DNA from: Rhizobium sp. R634
Lineage (GTDB): Bacteria > Pseudomonadota > Alphaproteobacteria > Rhizobiales > Rhizobiaceae
Assembly (NCBI RefSeq): GCF_002211305.1
Contig: NZ_LOKW01000008.1
Span: 62,001-126,000 of the forward strand
DNA length: 64,000 nt
Direction: 5' to 3'
Numbering within the stretch: the first letter of the stretch is position 1; each line of letters opens with the position of its first letter. Shown piece after piece: positions 52,366 through 62,603 of this stretch. The notes below the pieces were generated by a model. It was not told the origin of the DNA. It worked only from the letters and a program-made list of their open reading frames with translations, and did no database searches. A program made the translations under genes and the position numbers.

Positions 52366-53082
52366 ATGCTCGATAGCCGCATCGATGATCCCGGTACCCG
52401 AGGCGCCATGGACAGCATCGACCTCGTGATCTTCGATTGCGACGGCGTGCTGATCGACAGCGAGCCGATCGCCAGCCGCACGCTCGCGGAAACGCTGCAG
52501 GGCGCCGGCATTGCGATCAGCGCGGCGGAGGCCCATGTCAAATTCACCGGCAATTCAGAAAGCATCATCGCCGAAATGTGCCGGCTTGAATACGGCATCG
52601 CCGACGTCGCCGCGCTGTTCGAGCAGTGGCATCTTCATCTGTTCGAGGAGTTCGCCCGTTCTCTGACGCCGATTGCCGGCATCGCCGAGGTCGTCAACAG
52701 CCTCGACCGCCCGAAATGCGTCGCCTCGAACAGCACGATGCAGCGGCTGCGCAACAGCCTCGGCAAGCTCGATCTCTGGGGCGCTTTCGGTGAGAGCGTC
52801 TTCAGCGCCGAAGTTGTCTCGCGGCCGAAGCCGGCCCCCGATCTATTGCTGCATTGCGCCGAGCGTTTCCGGGCCCGCCCGGGCAAATGCGTGATGATCG
52901 ACGACAGCGTCCACGGCGTGGCGGCGGCAATTGCCGCAGGCATGACGGCCATCGGATTCGTCGATCCTGCCGATCCGAGGCCCGGTCGCCGCGCGGTGCT
53001 CGATGCCGCCGGCGCCGCCGCCGTCGCGACGGGGGCAGGGGAACTCACCGCCATTCTGGAAAATGTCGGAGGCAGGCTGTGA
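52366..53082 (+). CDS. HAD-superfamily phosphatase (beta-phosphoglucomutase-like)
   Basis: 238 residues: nucleophile motif FDCDGVLIDSEP, cap domain, and C-terminal motifs SRPKPAPDLLLHCAERF and MIDDSVHGVAAAIAAGM. Such enzymes dephosphorylate sugar or polyol phosphates. Start ATG 52366 follows GGAGGTGAGG and lies 3 bp after the GDPD stop; ATG 52408 is an alternative. Its likely job is to dephosphorylate the product of the upstream phosphodiesterase. Confidence 0.9.
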   Translation: MLDSRIDDPGTRGAMDSIDLVIFDCDGVLIDSEPIASRTLAETLQGAGIAISAAEAHVKFTGNSESIIAEMCRLEYGIADVAALFEQWHLHLFEEFARSLTPIAGIAEVVNSLDRPKCVASNSTMQRLRNSLGKLDLWGAFGESVFSAEVVSRPKPAPDLLLHCAERFRARPGKCVMIDDSVHGVAAAIAAGMTAIGFVDPADPRPGRRAVLDAAGAAAVATGAGELTAILENVGGRL

Positions 53083-53235
53083 CGGCGTCTGCCCAGCGCG
53101 CTGGCCTCCTTGCCATGACGCCGCGACTGCGTAATGTCAGCCTCCCCGGAGGCGTCTATCTTTCCAGACATAGATTTTGAAATCCGGCCGCAGCTGCCCA
53201 TCAACCCCATCCCTGGCGATCTGAAACGAGAGACC

Positions 53236-54867
53236 ATGAGCGACACATCCCACACCCCGGAAGCCGGTGCCAAATATGTCATCGGCGTCGATGTCGGCAC
53301 CGGCAGCGCCCGGGCCGGCCTGTTCGATATGGCCGGCAGCATGCTTGCCTCCGCCAAGCGCAATATCAGCCTGTTTCATGAAGCCGGTTCCATTGTCGAG
53401 CAGTCGAGCGGCGAGATCTGGCGCGCTGTTTGCGCCGCCGTGCGGGAGGCGGTTGCCACAGCCGGCGTCGATCCGGCCTCCGTGGTCGGGCTCGGCTTCG
53501 ACGCCACCTGCTCGCTCGTCGTCCTCGGCCAAGGCGGCAAGCCGCTGCCGGTCGGGCCTTCGGAAGATCCGGACCGGGATATCATCGTGTGGATGGACCA
53601 CCGCGCCGTCCCGCAGGCGGAACGCATCAACGCCTTCGGGCATGATGTGCTGCGCTATGTCGGCGGCCGCATCTCGCCCGAGATGGAAACGCCCAAGCTT
53701 CTCTGGCTCAGGGAAAACCGCCCCCAGGTGTTCGATGCCGCCTGGCAATTCTTCGATCTTGCGGATTTCCTGACCTGGCGGGCGACCGGCGACCTGTCGC
53801 GCTCGACCTGCACGGTCACCTGCAAGTGGACCTATCTCGCCCATGAAAAGCGTTGGGATAGCAGCTATTTCCATCAGATCGGTCTCGGCGTGCTGGCAGA
53901 CGAAGGTTTTGCCCGCATCGGCACGTCCATCGTCGAGCCGGGTTCGGCGCTTGGTCAGGGACTGACCGCTGCGGCAGCCGATGAACTCGGCCTGCTGCCG
54001 GGAACGGCCGTCGCGGCCGGGCTGATCGATGCCCATGCCGGCGGCGTCGGCACCGTCGGCGCCGCTCCGCAGGCCAATCTCGCCTATGTCTTCGGGACCT
54101 CTTCCTGCACGATGACCTCGACGGCGGAACCGTCCTTCGTTTCCGGTGTCTGGGGTCCTTACTATTCGGCGATGGTGCCGGGCCTCTGGCTGAACGAGGG
54201 CGGCCAGAGTGCCGCCGGCGCGGCGATCGACCAGCTCCTCTCCTTCCATCCGGCCTCCGGCGAGGCGAGGGAGCTTGCGACGAGCGCGGGCACCGCGCTG
54301 CCGGTCCTGCTTGCCGACATGGCCGCCGGCAAGGCGGGTCGTGCTTCCGATGCGGTCAAGCTGGCGGCCGGGCTGCATGTCGTTCCCGAGTTCCTCGGCA
54401 ACCGCGCGCCCTTTGCCGATCCGCATGCCCGGGCTGTTATCGCCGGTCTCGGCATGGAGCGGGATATCGACAGCCTGGTTGCGCTCTACATCGCCGGGCT
54501 TTGCGGCGTCGGCTACGGCCTCAGGCAGATCATCGAAACGCAGGCCGAGGCGGGCGTCAGCGTCGAAAACATCGTCATCAGCGGCGGCGCCGGCCAGCAC
54601 GATTTCGTCCGCCAGGTGCTCGCCGATGCGAGCGGCAAGCCGGTGGTCGCCACGAAGGCCGAGGAGCCGGTGCTGCTCGGGGCGGCCATTCTCGGGGCCG
54701 TCGCCGGCCGCCAATTTGCCGATGTGCGCGCGGCGATGAGCGAACTCACCAAGGTGGAAACACGTTTTCAGCCGTCAGAGGGCGAGATCTCGGACCTCCA
54801 CCGCAAGCGTTACGAAGCCTTCAAGGAGCTGCAGACGCTGGCGCGCAAGCTTCGCAGCGATGGCTGA
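53236..54867 (+). CDS. FGGY-family pentulose kinase (D-ribulokinase type)
   Basis: 543 residues: N-terminal GVDVGTGSARAGLFD phosphate-binding, DATCSLVVLGQ, WMDHRA, then a C-terminal domain with DAHAGGVGTVG and GGAGQHDFVRQVLAD. It resembles the FGGY pentulose kinases that act on ribulose-like ketoses. It follows the HAD gene by 153 bp, same strand. No polyol dehydrogenase adjoins, so any ketose must be made elsewhere or imported as such. Start ATG 53236 with ACGAGAG upstream. Confidence 0.92.
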   Translation: MSDTSHTPEAGAKYVIGVDVGTGSARAGLFDMAGSMLASAKRNISLFHEAGSIVEQSSGEIWRAVCAAVREAVATAGVDPASVVGLGFDATCSLVVLGQGGKPLPVGPSEDPDRDIIVWMDHRAVPQAERINAFGHDVLRYVGGRISPEMETPKLLWLRENRPQVFDAAWQFFDLADFLTWRATGDLSRSTCTVTCKWTYLAHEKRWDSSYFHQIGLGVLADEGFARIGTSIVEPGSALGQGLTAAAADELGLLPGTAVAAGLIDAHAGGVGTVGAAPQANLAYVFGTSSCTMTSTAEPSFVSGVWGPYYSAMVPGLWLNEGGQSAAGAAIDQLLSFHPASGEARELATSAGTALPVLLADMAAGKAGRASDAVKLAAGLHVVPEFLGNRAPFADPHARAVIAGLGMERDIDSLVALYIAGLCGVGYGLRQIIETQAEAGVSVENIVISGGAGQHDFVRQVLADASGKPVVATKAEEPVLLGAAILGAVAGRQFADVRAAMSELTKVETRFQPSEGEISDLHRKRYEAFKELQTLARKLRSDG

Positions 54868-54882
54868 CATGGTTGCGCGAGG

Positions 54883-55326
54883 TTAGTTGTTGATGGCGGT
54901 GATTGCCCAATGGCTCTCGTCGCAGACCGCGCCCATCCAGACGGCGCCGTTTGCGAGCATCACGCCCTCGCTGCTGACGAAGAGATCCTGATATTGCTGG
55001 CGGCCGACGGCGCGGCGGGTCTCTGGCGTCACCAGATCGTCGAAATTCTCGACGAAATCCTCGGCGTTCTCGACATCGTAGGTTTCGCCGTTCGCCTTGA
55101 CGGTCAACGGATATTCGGCAAGGCCGGCGATGGTCTCGGCGTCGCCGGAGCGCATGGCCAGAACGAGCTGGCGCAGCGGCCGGTCGAAGCCCGCGGCATC
55201 GCCGTGCAATTCCTCGATCCGGTCATAGACCTCGTTGTCCGACTGCGCGGCGGCGCGGCCGGTAAAGGGCGCCGTTGCCAGGAGCATCGCTCCGGCCAGG
55301 AGCAGGGCGGCAGACAGACGCGACAT
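54883..55326 (-). CDS. Small periplasmic hypothetical protein
   Basis: 147 residues: signal peptide (MSRLSAALLLAGAMLLATAPFTGRAAA) then an acidic helical domain with one Cys near the C-terminus (AVCDESHWAITAINN). No family recognised. Start ATG 55326 follows GGGAG; a Met at 55356 adds a non-signal tail. Convergent with the FGGY kinase gene and transcribed away from TetR-ilvC. Confidence 0.75.
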   Translation of the reverse strand: MSRLSAALLLAGAMLLATAPFTGRAAAQSDNEVYDRIEELHGDAAGFDRPLRQLVLAMRSGDAETIAGLAEYPLTVKANGETYDVENAEDFVENFDDLVTPETRRAVGRQQYQDLFVSSEGVMLANGAVWMGAVCDESHWAITAINN

Positions 55327-55479
55327 GGAAGGCTCCCGGCAAATGACGTTCGACAAGCATTATGCAATCGCCATCAGTGTCCGCCTATCCAATTCTGGTG
55401 CTGCGCCCGCCTTTCCCGTATAAAAATCTGCCGGGCCTGCTTGACGGCCCGATCGGTTTGACGCATAAAGCTCACGAAC

Positions 55480-55495
55480 CGTACCGTACGGTACG
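55480..55495. promoter_or_regulatory. Perfect 16-bp palindrome CGTACCGTACGGTACG
   Basis: Fully symmetric and placed 4-19 bp before the TetR start codon, overlapping the expected transcription start (TTGACG at 55458 gives a -10 within the dyad). A strong candidate for the TetR protein's own operator. Confidence 0.65.
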
Positions 55496-55498
55496 TAT

Positions 55499-56164
55499 AT
55501 GGGAGCCATGACCGTGTCCGTCGATACTGCAGAGCCGAGCGAGTTTTCGCCGCGCCAGAACGCCGTTCTGGAACAGGCGCTGCGGTTGCTCGTCGATGGC
55601 GGCGAGAAGGCGCTGACGACCTCGGGGGTCGCGCGCGCCGCCAATTGCTCCAAGGAAAGTCTCTACAAGTGGTTCGGCGACCGTGACGGTCTGCTGTCTG
55701 CGATGATCGCCTATCAGGCGAGCAAGGTGCGCACCTTCGAACGCAACGGCGAGCGGCTGACGGCGGCGAGCCTGCACGACCATGTCGTCATCTTCGCGCG
55801 CGACCTGCTGGAGGTGCTGGCCGGCGACGTCTCGCTGGCGCTGAACCGGCTGGCGATCGGTCAGTCGCATCGCGACGGCTCGAAGCTCGGCAAGCTGCTG
55901 CTGGAGCGCGGCCGCCGCCAGATCGACCGGCGCGCCATGGCGTTGATCGATGCCGGCAAGAGGGCGGGGCTGCTGCGCTTTGCCGATGCCGACGAGGCTT
56001 ATCATACGCTATACGGCCTTGTCGTTTCCGACCTGCATGTGCGCATGCTGCTCGGGGAGCCCGGCCTCAAGGATACCGCGCGCCAGGCGGAGAAGGCGGT
56101 GACCGCCTTCCTCCGGCTCTACGGCACGGAAAAGGTACTGGCGGAGATGCCGGCTCTCGGCTGA
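55499..56164 (+). CDS. TetR-family transcriptional regulator
   Basis: 221 residues; TetR HTH (ALRLLVDGGEKALTTSGVARAANCSKESLYKWFGDRDGLL) and a helical effector domain of the AefR-like C-terminal type. It lies 51 bp upstream of ilvC on the same strand, so it may be co-transcribed with, or simply precede, that gene. Start 55499 has little SD; ATG 55508 after GGGAG is an alternative. The palindrome at 55480-55495 is probably its operator. Confidence 0.9.
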   Translation: MGAMTVSVDTAEPSEFSPRQNAVLEQALRLLVDGGEKALTTSGVARAANCSKESLYKWFGDRDGLLSAMIAYQASKVRTFERNGERLTAASLHDHVVIFARDLLEVLAGDVSLALNRLAIGQSHRDGSKLGKLLLERGRRQIDRRAMALIDAGKRAGLLRFADADEAYHTLYGLVVSDLHVRMLLGEPGLKDTARQAEKAVTAFLRLYGTEKVLAEMPALG

Positions 56165-56178
56165 TTTCGCCTTAATGA

Positions 56179-57234
<1,056 letters not shown>

Positions 57235-57259
57235 GCGATTTCGCTTCCAATAAAACTGG

Positions 57260-57292
57260 GAGGCCGGAGTGAAAGCTCCGGCCTCTTTTTTT
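57260..57292 (+). terminator. Rho-independent terminator of ilvC
   Basis: Perfect 10-bp stem (57260-57269/57276-57285), 6-nt loop, then T7 (57286-57292), 26 bp after the ilvC stop. Confidence 0.92.
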
Positions 57293-57311
57293 GCTTCGCT
57301 CTTTTACTCAA

Positions 57312-57391
57312 CGTCATCCTCGGCCTTGTGCCGAGGATCTGCTGCCCCGTCGAACGGGGGCAGATGCTCGGGACAAGCCCGAGCATGACGG
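57312..57391. repeat. 80-bp double-hairpin repeat, copy 2
   Basis: Same element as 34587-34666 (77 of 80 identical). It sits in the 224-bp gap between ilvC and the MYG1-like gene. No gene seen in this gap. Confidence 0.85.
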
Positions 57392-57458
57392 CGGGTTGGT
57401 GGGCCGGCCTGCCAGCAATCCAATGTCCGGGGCTGCGGCGTCCGCAGCAATCAGACCT

Positions 57459-58376
57459 TCAGCCGGAAACAGCCTCCTCGACCGCAAGCTCGGCCATGGC
57501 GAGGGCTGCCTCGCGGGTCTTGGCGGCGGCGATGAAGCGGCCGTTATGGCAGAAGCTGGCGCCGGGCACGCCGCAGACGGCCTCCAGCTCGCCATTGGTC
57601 AGGCCCGCCCAGGCGGCGGGAAGATCGGCTCTCAGTTCGAACCCTTCGTCGGCGCGGCGGATGCCGGTCACGCACCAATCCCTTTCGCGCGGGTGGACGA
57701 CGAAGAGCAGGTGATCGGCGCCCGCCTTCACGATCGCAGGGCGGAAGGGCATGCCCATCGGCAATTCGAGAACGCGGCGCTCGCCGGTATTGCGGATGGC
57801 CTGCTGCACGATCGCTTCGGCCCGCAATTTCGCGGCGCTCTGGGCGATCTTCGCTTCGACGAAGCTGCGGGCGACGGCAAGTGCGGCGTGGAAAGCGCGG
57901 TCGTCGGCCTCGGGGGCCCGATCATCGAAGACCGGCTTCAGGGTTTCCAGAAGGGCGGGCAGGGTCAGCCCGGCGAGCGGCCCGGAGGGGCTGAGCGCGC
58001 CATTGTCCGTCAGGTCGACCGGCAGGACGAAGCTTGCATCGAAGGAAGCATGGAGTTCCGCGATATGCTCTTCGGGAATGCCGGCGGCGGCAAGATAATC
58101 ATGGCCGTAATGCTTCCAGATCAGTCCGAAGGAGCTCAAGGGCTGACCATCCCTCCGCAGCGGCGCGCCGCGCTGATGGTGATCGAAAATCCCAGCCTCG
58201 GCGTCATAGGCGCCGCCGACATCATAGATGATGCGGTCTGGCCCGGGCGTGATCCATTCCGGTGCGCGGCTGCGGATGATGCGGGCCTGTGGGAACAGCC
58301 GGGTCAGGATAACGCTCGACAGCAGTTCGTCGGCATGGAAGCCACCGGAATGGGTGACGAGGAAATCTGGGATCAT
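57459..58376 (-). CDS. MYG1-family (UPF0160) metal-dependent hydrolase-like protein
   Basis: 305 residues: HSGGFHADE and GIFDHHQRG metal-binding motifs of the DHH-like MYG1 family. Eukaryotic MYG1 is an exonuclease; the bacterial role is unclear but probably phosphoesterase or nuclease. Start ATG 58376; the open frame beyond to 58670 is not supported. Divergent from the GT25 gene with a 229-bp gap and no recognised site. Confidence 0.87.
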   Translation of the reverse strand: MIPDFLVTHSGGFHADELLSSVILTRLFPQARIIRSRAPEWITPGPDRIIYDVGGAYDAEAGIFDHHQRGAPLRRDGQPLSSFGLIWKHYGHDYLAAAGIPEEHIAELHASFDASFVLPVDLTDNGALSPSGPLAGLTLPALLETLKPVFDDRAPEADDRAFHAALAVARSFVEAKIAQSAAKLRAEAIVQQAIRNTGERRVLELPMGMPFRPAIVKAGADHLLFVVHPRERDWCVTGIRRADEGFELRADLPAAWAGLTNGELEAVCGVPGASFCHNGRFIAAAKTREAALAMAELAVEEAVSG

Positions 58377-58605
58377 GGAAGCCGTAGCCTTGTCGTTTGC
58401 GGAGGAACCCGCCTGAGTTTTGCCTGAGATAGCCGTTGCCGGAGACCATCTCAACCCATCATTCGCGCGTGAAGGTGCTGCCCGGATGCCTGCGATCGGC
58501 AAAAGGCGGGCGTGCTTTACGAATTTGTATAGTTCGGGCGAAGTCCCGGTGAGTTTTCGGGCGCAGCCTGGTGCCGTCGTCATATCCAAGTCGAGGCCAG
58601 CTCTC

Positions 58606-59451
58606 ATGAACATGCGCGCCGCAACCGCCGCCATCGCCACGGCAGTCCATCCGGTCAGCCTGCGGATCAATACCTATCTCATCAATCTCGACCGGGCGGA
58701 GCTTCGCCGGTTTCGCATGGAGCGCCTGCTGTCGGAGATCGGCATAGGCTTCGAGCGCGTGGCGGCCGTCGACGGCGTCGGCATATCCCTGCCGCGCCGC
58801 GATTTCGACGGGCAATCCTATCTGCGCCGGCATGGCCGAACGCCGAATCCTTTCGAGATCGGCTGCTATCTCAGCCATGTCGAGTGCGCCAGGCGCTTCC
58901 TTGCCGGCAACGGCGAATTCGCTCTCATTCTCGAAGACGATCTCGATTTCGACGACGACTTCGCCGAGGTGCTCGCCGCTGCGCTCGATCATCACGCATC
59001 CTGGGATATCCTGCGGCTTTCGACGGTGAATTCGGGCCGCAAGCACAGGGTCGAGCCGCTGACGGCATCCCGCTCGCTGGCGATCGCGCTCACCCGCGAA
59101 AAGGGATCGGGCGCCTATCTGATCAATCGCAAGGCCGCCGGCTGGATTGCCGATAGGCTGGTTCCGATGCGGCTGCCCTATGATCTCGCGTTCGATCTGG
59201 AATTCGACGAGGGGCTGCAAGCCTGTTTCGTCGATCCCGTTCCTGTCAGCCAGCGGGCCGATCGGCATTCCCAGATACAGGCGGGGCTCTCGACCTACCG
59301 GCTTGGCCGCCGCCGACCGTGGAGCGTCCTGCCGTATCGCGCGGCGGCTGAAATGCGCCGGTTCGCGGCCCGCTTCGTCAGGCTTGCGGCGCTGCGGATG
59401 CGGGGCTGGAAAGAGGAGCCGGCGGCAGCGGGAAGCCTATCGAAACGGTGA
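58606..59451 (+). CDS. GT25-family glycosyltransferase (LOS/LPS)
   Basis: 281 residues: INLDRAELRRFRMERL, GCYLSHVECAR and the acidic ILEDDLDFDDDF motif of the glycosyltransferase 25 family, which adds galactose or related sugars to lipopolysaccharide. Start ATG 58606, GAGG upstream. The last 74 bases overlap the histidine kinase gene tail to tail. No other LPS gene adjoins. Confidence 0.88.
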   Translation: MNMRAATAAIATAVHPVSLRINTYLINLDRAELRRFRMERLLSEIGIGFERVAAVDGVGISLPRRDFDGQSYLRRHGRTPNPFEIGCYLSHVECARRFLAGNGEFALILEDDLDFDDDFAEVLAAALDHHASWDILRLSTVNSGRKHRVEPLTASRSLAIALTREKGSGAYLINRKAAGWIADRLVPMRLPYDLAFDLEFDEGLQACFVDPVPVSQRADRHSQIQAGLSTYRLGRRRPWSVLPYRAAAEMRRFAARFVRLAALRMRGWKEEPAAAGSLSKR

Positions 59452-60772
59452 GGCCAGGATGGTTGTCGCCCATGGCTATCTCCGCCGAATGCAGGTCGGC
59501 AACCACCTTGACCAGGCTGAGGCCAAGACCGCTTCCCTCAGTCGTGCGGCTCTTGTCGAGGCGGTAGAGACGGCGGAACACCTTGTCCCGCTCCCCGGCG
59601 GGAATGCCCGGCCCGCTGTCGGCGACCGCCAATATGGCGCGGTCGCCCTGCCGCCGCAGCGACAGCGTGATGACAGTTCCGCCGGGGCAGTGGTTGATGG
59701 CGTTCTCCACCAGATTGGCGATCATCTGCGTCAGCAGGTCCCGGTCGCCCCAGACGAGCGCCGAGCAGCGCTCGGCGATTGCCAGGGACTGGCCGGCGTC
59801 TTCGGCGACGTCGGCATAGACCTCGGAAATGACGGCCAGCACATCGTCGATGTCGGTTGCCTGGAAACGCTCCCTGCGGGCGCCGGCCTCGATCTGGGAA
59901 ATGCGCAGGAGTGCCGCGAAGGTCGTGTTGATCCGGTCGCTCTCGCTTCTCGCCTCATCGAGAAGAGCCGAAACATCGAGCTGCCGGTCGTTTTGCGCTG
60001 CGGCGGCGTCCAGCGTCAGGCGCAGCCGGTTGAGAGGCGTCTTGAGATCGTGGGCGATATCGGCGCTGACCTGCCGCATGCTCTCGACCAATGTCTGCAG
60101 CCGTTCCAGGGCAGCATTGATCTGGATCGCCACCGTATCGAGATCGTCGCCGTTTCCGGTGATCGGAATGCGGGCCTGCAGCGCGCCATGGGCGACGTCG
60201 TTCATGGTGTTGGCAACCCTGTCCAGTCTCGCCTGGGCGCGGAACGCCAGGAAGACGCCGCCGCCGATGGCGGTCGCCACGGCGATGGCGGCAGCCCATT
60301 CGAAGCTCACAAGCACGATCCGCAGCATTTCGTCGACATCGTTGAAGTTTTCGGCGACCACCAGCGTATAGGGGCCGATCGCCGAGACCTGCATGCGATA
60401 GCGTTCGTGCCCCTTCAGCCCGACGTCACGCGAGGTGACGGTATAGACGCCGTTCGGGATTCGGGGCGCGGCGAAATTGCCGGCCAGTTTGCGACCGCCC
60501 GCATCCATCAGCGAGTAAAGCCCGTCGGAGGTCGATTGGAAGCTCGCATAATTGTTCAGCGTGTTGATCAGATCTTCGGTATCGTGCGGCTGGTAGGCCG
60601 AGGCGATCAGCGAATTCATCTCGTGGAGCGATTGTTCCAGGTCGCGCCCGAGGCCGGCGCGCAGCATATGGTACATGATGGCGCCGCTGAAGATGAAGGT
60701 GGCGACGAAGAGGACGCCGAAAGTGACGGCAAGCCGGAACGGCGTGCTCCTGCGCAGCTTAGCGAGGCGCAT
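59378..60772 (-). CDS. Two-component sensor histidine kinase (HAMP)
   Basis: 464 residues: transmembrane helix 1 (about 13-37), a periplasmic sensor domain (about 38-150), helix 2 (about 152-178), HAMP (about 178-231), dimerisation box with phospho-His241 (DIAHDLKTPL), and an HATPase domain with N box NLVENAINHC, G1 DSGPGIP and G2 GSGLGLSL. It overlaps the response regulator by 14 bases upstream and is translationally coupled. The 3' end overlaps the GT25 gene by 74 bases. Confidence 0.93.
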   Translation of the reverse strand: MRLAKLRRSTPFRLAVTFGVLFVATFIFSGAIMYHMLRAGLGRDLEQSLHEMNSLIASAYQPHDTEDLINTLNNYASFQSTSDGLYSLMDAGGRKLAGNFAAPRIPNGVYTVTSRDVGLKGHERYRMQVSAIGPYTLVVAENFNDVDEMLRIVLVSFEWAAAIAVATAIGGGVFLAFRAQARLDRVANTMNDVAHGALQARIPITGNGDDLDTVAIQINAALERLQTLVESMRQVSADIAHDLKTPLNRLRLTLDAAAAQNDRQLDVSALLDEARSESDRINTTFAALLRISQIEAGARRERFQATDIDDVLAVISEVYADVAEDAGQSLAIAERCSALVWGDRDLLTQMIANLVENAINHCPGGTVITLSLRRQGDRAILAVADSGPGIPAGERDKVFRRLYRLDKSRTTEGSGLGLSLVKVVADLHSAEIAMGDNHPGLTVSIGFPLPPAPLSSPASAAPQA

Positions 60773-61436
60773 GCAGGCTGTATCCGGTGTTGCGGACCGT
60801 GTGCAGAAGCTGCGTTTCGAACGGCTTGTCGACCTTTGCCCTCAGCCGGCTGATATGGGTTTCGACGACGCTGGTCTTCGGGTCGAAGTGAAAGTCCCAG
60901 ACCCGCTCCAGCAGCATCGTCTTGGTGATCACCCGGCCTTCGCCGCGCATCAGCACTTCGAGCAGGGTGAATTCGCGCGGCTGCAGCTCGATGGCCTGGC
61001 CGCCGCGGCGGGCCTCGCGCCGGATGAGATCGAGTTCGAGATCGGCGACCTTCAGGACCGTCTTCTGCTCCTGCACGGGCGGCCGGCGGCCGAGGGCATT
61101 CACGCGGGCGAGAAGCTCGGAGAAGGCGAAGGGCTTGACCAGATAATCGTCGCCGCCCGCTTCCAGCCCCTCGACCCTATCGTCCACGCCGCCGATCGAG
61201 GTCAGAAACAGCGCCGGCGTGCCGATTTTGGCGGCGCGCAGCGAGCGGACGATCGCAAGGCCGTCGAGCCCCGGCAGCATCCGATCGACGACGATGACGT
61301 CATAGGCTTCCCGCTGCGCCTGAAACAGGCTGTCGCGGCCATCGGCGAACACATCGCAGACATGGCCCGCCTCGGAGAAGCCCTTGGAGACATAATCCGA
61401 CGTCTTGGCGTCGTCCTCGATAAGCAGGATTTTCAT
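60759..61436 (-). CDS. OmpR-family response regulator
   Basis: 225 residues: receiver with Asp8/Asp9, phospho-acceptor Asp51, Thr78 and Lys100, then an OmpR/PhoB winged helix (about 125-225). First gene of the RR-HK operon and kinase partner of the downstream sensor. Divergent from a cupin gene across 172 bp, so it may control that cupin. Start ATG 61436; no strong SD. Confidence 0.94.
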   Translation of the reverse strand: MKILLIEDDAKTSDYVSKGFSEAGHVCDVFADGRDSLFQAQREAYDVIVVDRMLPGLDGLAIVRSLRAAKIGTPALFLTSIGGVDDRVEGLEAGGDDYLVKPFAFSELLARVNALGRRPPVQEQKTVLKVADLELDLIRREARRGGQAIELQPREFTLLEVLMRGEGRVITKTMLLERVWDFHFDPKTSVVETHISRLRAKVDKPFETQLLHTVRNTGYSLHAPR

Positions 61437-61608
61437 CAGCCCGACCGTTCCCGCATCTGTGGAGGCCGCATCTAACCAGCCGGACAGGCCTGTCACAACA
61501 TACGGATTGGTAAGGTGAGGGATCGCCGCGGCAGACCGACAATGCGTCACAATCCACTTGGCGGAGCGGATCGGCGCGCTACCTCTGCGTGAGGCAAGGA
61601 GGCAGACG

Positions 61609-61962
61609 ATGAAAATGCGCAAGTTCACAATCGCCGACGAATCGCTCGAGCGTTCCCCGGGACAGGACGCCGACATATCCGTCGGCAATCTGGTCGACGA
61701 GCGGGACGGCGGGCCGATCACGATCGGCTACGGACGCTACGCCCCCGGCCAGAACCTCAGCGAGACCATGGCGGTCGACGATGTCATGATCGTCCTGGAA
61801 GGGCGGCTCTCGGTCTCGACCGACGCCGGCACCGTCACCGCTGGCCCGGGCGAGATCGTCTACATGCCCAAGGGCGAGACGGTGACCATCCGCTCGCACG
61901 AGGAGGGCGCCTTGACCGCCTATGTCACCTATCCGCATTGGCGGCCGGCGCACGATAGCTGA
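61609..61962 (+). CDS. Cupin-domain protein (EutQ-like)
   Basis: 117 residues: N-terminal part, then a single cupin barrel (SETMAVDDVMIVLEGRLSVSTDAG ... GEIVYMPKGETVTI) of the EutQ/DUF861 type. Start ATG 61609 follows AAGGAGG. Divergent from the OmpR-type regulator gene, which suggests two-component control. Ligand unknown. Confidence 0.85.
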   Translation: MKMRKFTIADESLERSPGQDADISVGNLVDERDGGPITIGYGRYAPGQNLSETMAVDDVMIVLEGRLSVSTDAGTVTAGPGEIVYMPKGETVTIRSHEEGALTAYVTYPHWRPAHDS

Positions 61963-62015
61963 GGCCGGCATCAGCACGTCGTGCGGTGAGGCGGCCTGGC
62001 CTTCGCCGGATCCTT

Positions 62016-62603
62016 TCACCGCCTCGCGCTGACCGTGAGCCACCGCGTCGGTTTGCCGTCATAGCCGCCGCCATCGTGCTCGGCGATGGCGATCTCACGC
62101 CAGCCGCCTTTGGTCAGCAGGTCCGACAGCCAGGCGGCGGAGGGATAGTTGTAATAGCGGCCGAGGCCGTCGTGGCCTTCGGCTTCGCCGGCCTTGAAGC
62201 TTGCGTGGAGGAGGCCTCCGGGCCTCAGCGCGCGGCGGATGCGGGCGAAGATGTCGGAGAGTTCGGGGCGGGGGACATGGAGCAGGCTCGCATGCGCCCA
62301 GACGCCGTCATAGGCGTCTTCGGCGTCGAGGTCCTGGAACAGCATGACGCGGACAGGTCTGCCGATCCGTGCCTCCGCCTGTCTTGCGAGTTCGGCCGAA
62401 CCGTCGGTCGGGGTCACGTCAAAGCCTTGCTGCAGCATGTAGGCGCTGTCCTGCCCGGCGCCGCAGCCGAGTTCGAGGATCGAGGCGCCCGGCGCCTGCC
62501 CGGCGAGGAAGGTGTCGAGCTCGAGCTTCGGCAGGCTGCGCGTGCGGTTGGCGTAAGTTTCGGCGTTTTCCGCGTAGAAGGCGGCGGTGCTGTCATTGGG
62601 CAT
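62016..62603 (-). CDS. Class I SAM-dependent methyltransferase
   Basis: 195 residues: motif I LELGCGAGQDSAYML, motif II region and HASLLHVPRPEL; a small-molecule methyltransferase of the UbiE/Tam type. Start ATG 62603 is inside the parE gene (11-base overlap), so it belongs to the parD-parE-methyltransferase chain. Substrate unknown. Confidence 0.85.
   Translation of the reverse strand: MPNDSTAAFYAENAETYANRTRSLPKLELDTFLAGQAPGASILELGCGAGQDSAYMLQQGFDVTPTDGSAELARQAEARIGRPVRVMLFQDLDAEDAYDGVWAHASLLHVPRPELSDIFARIRRALRPGGLLHASFKAGEAEGHDGLGRYYNYPSAAWLSDLLTKGGWREIAIAEHDGGGYDGKPTRWLTVSARR

Noticed and set aside
53137..54714. 525-aa frame antisense to the FGGY kinase
   Set aside because: Shadow frame; composition and overlap.
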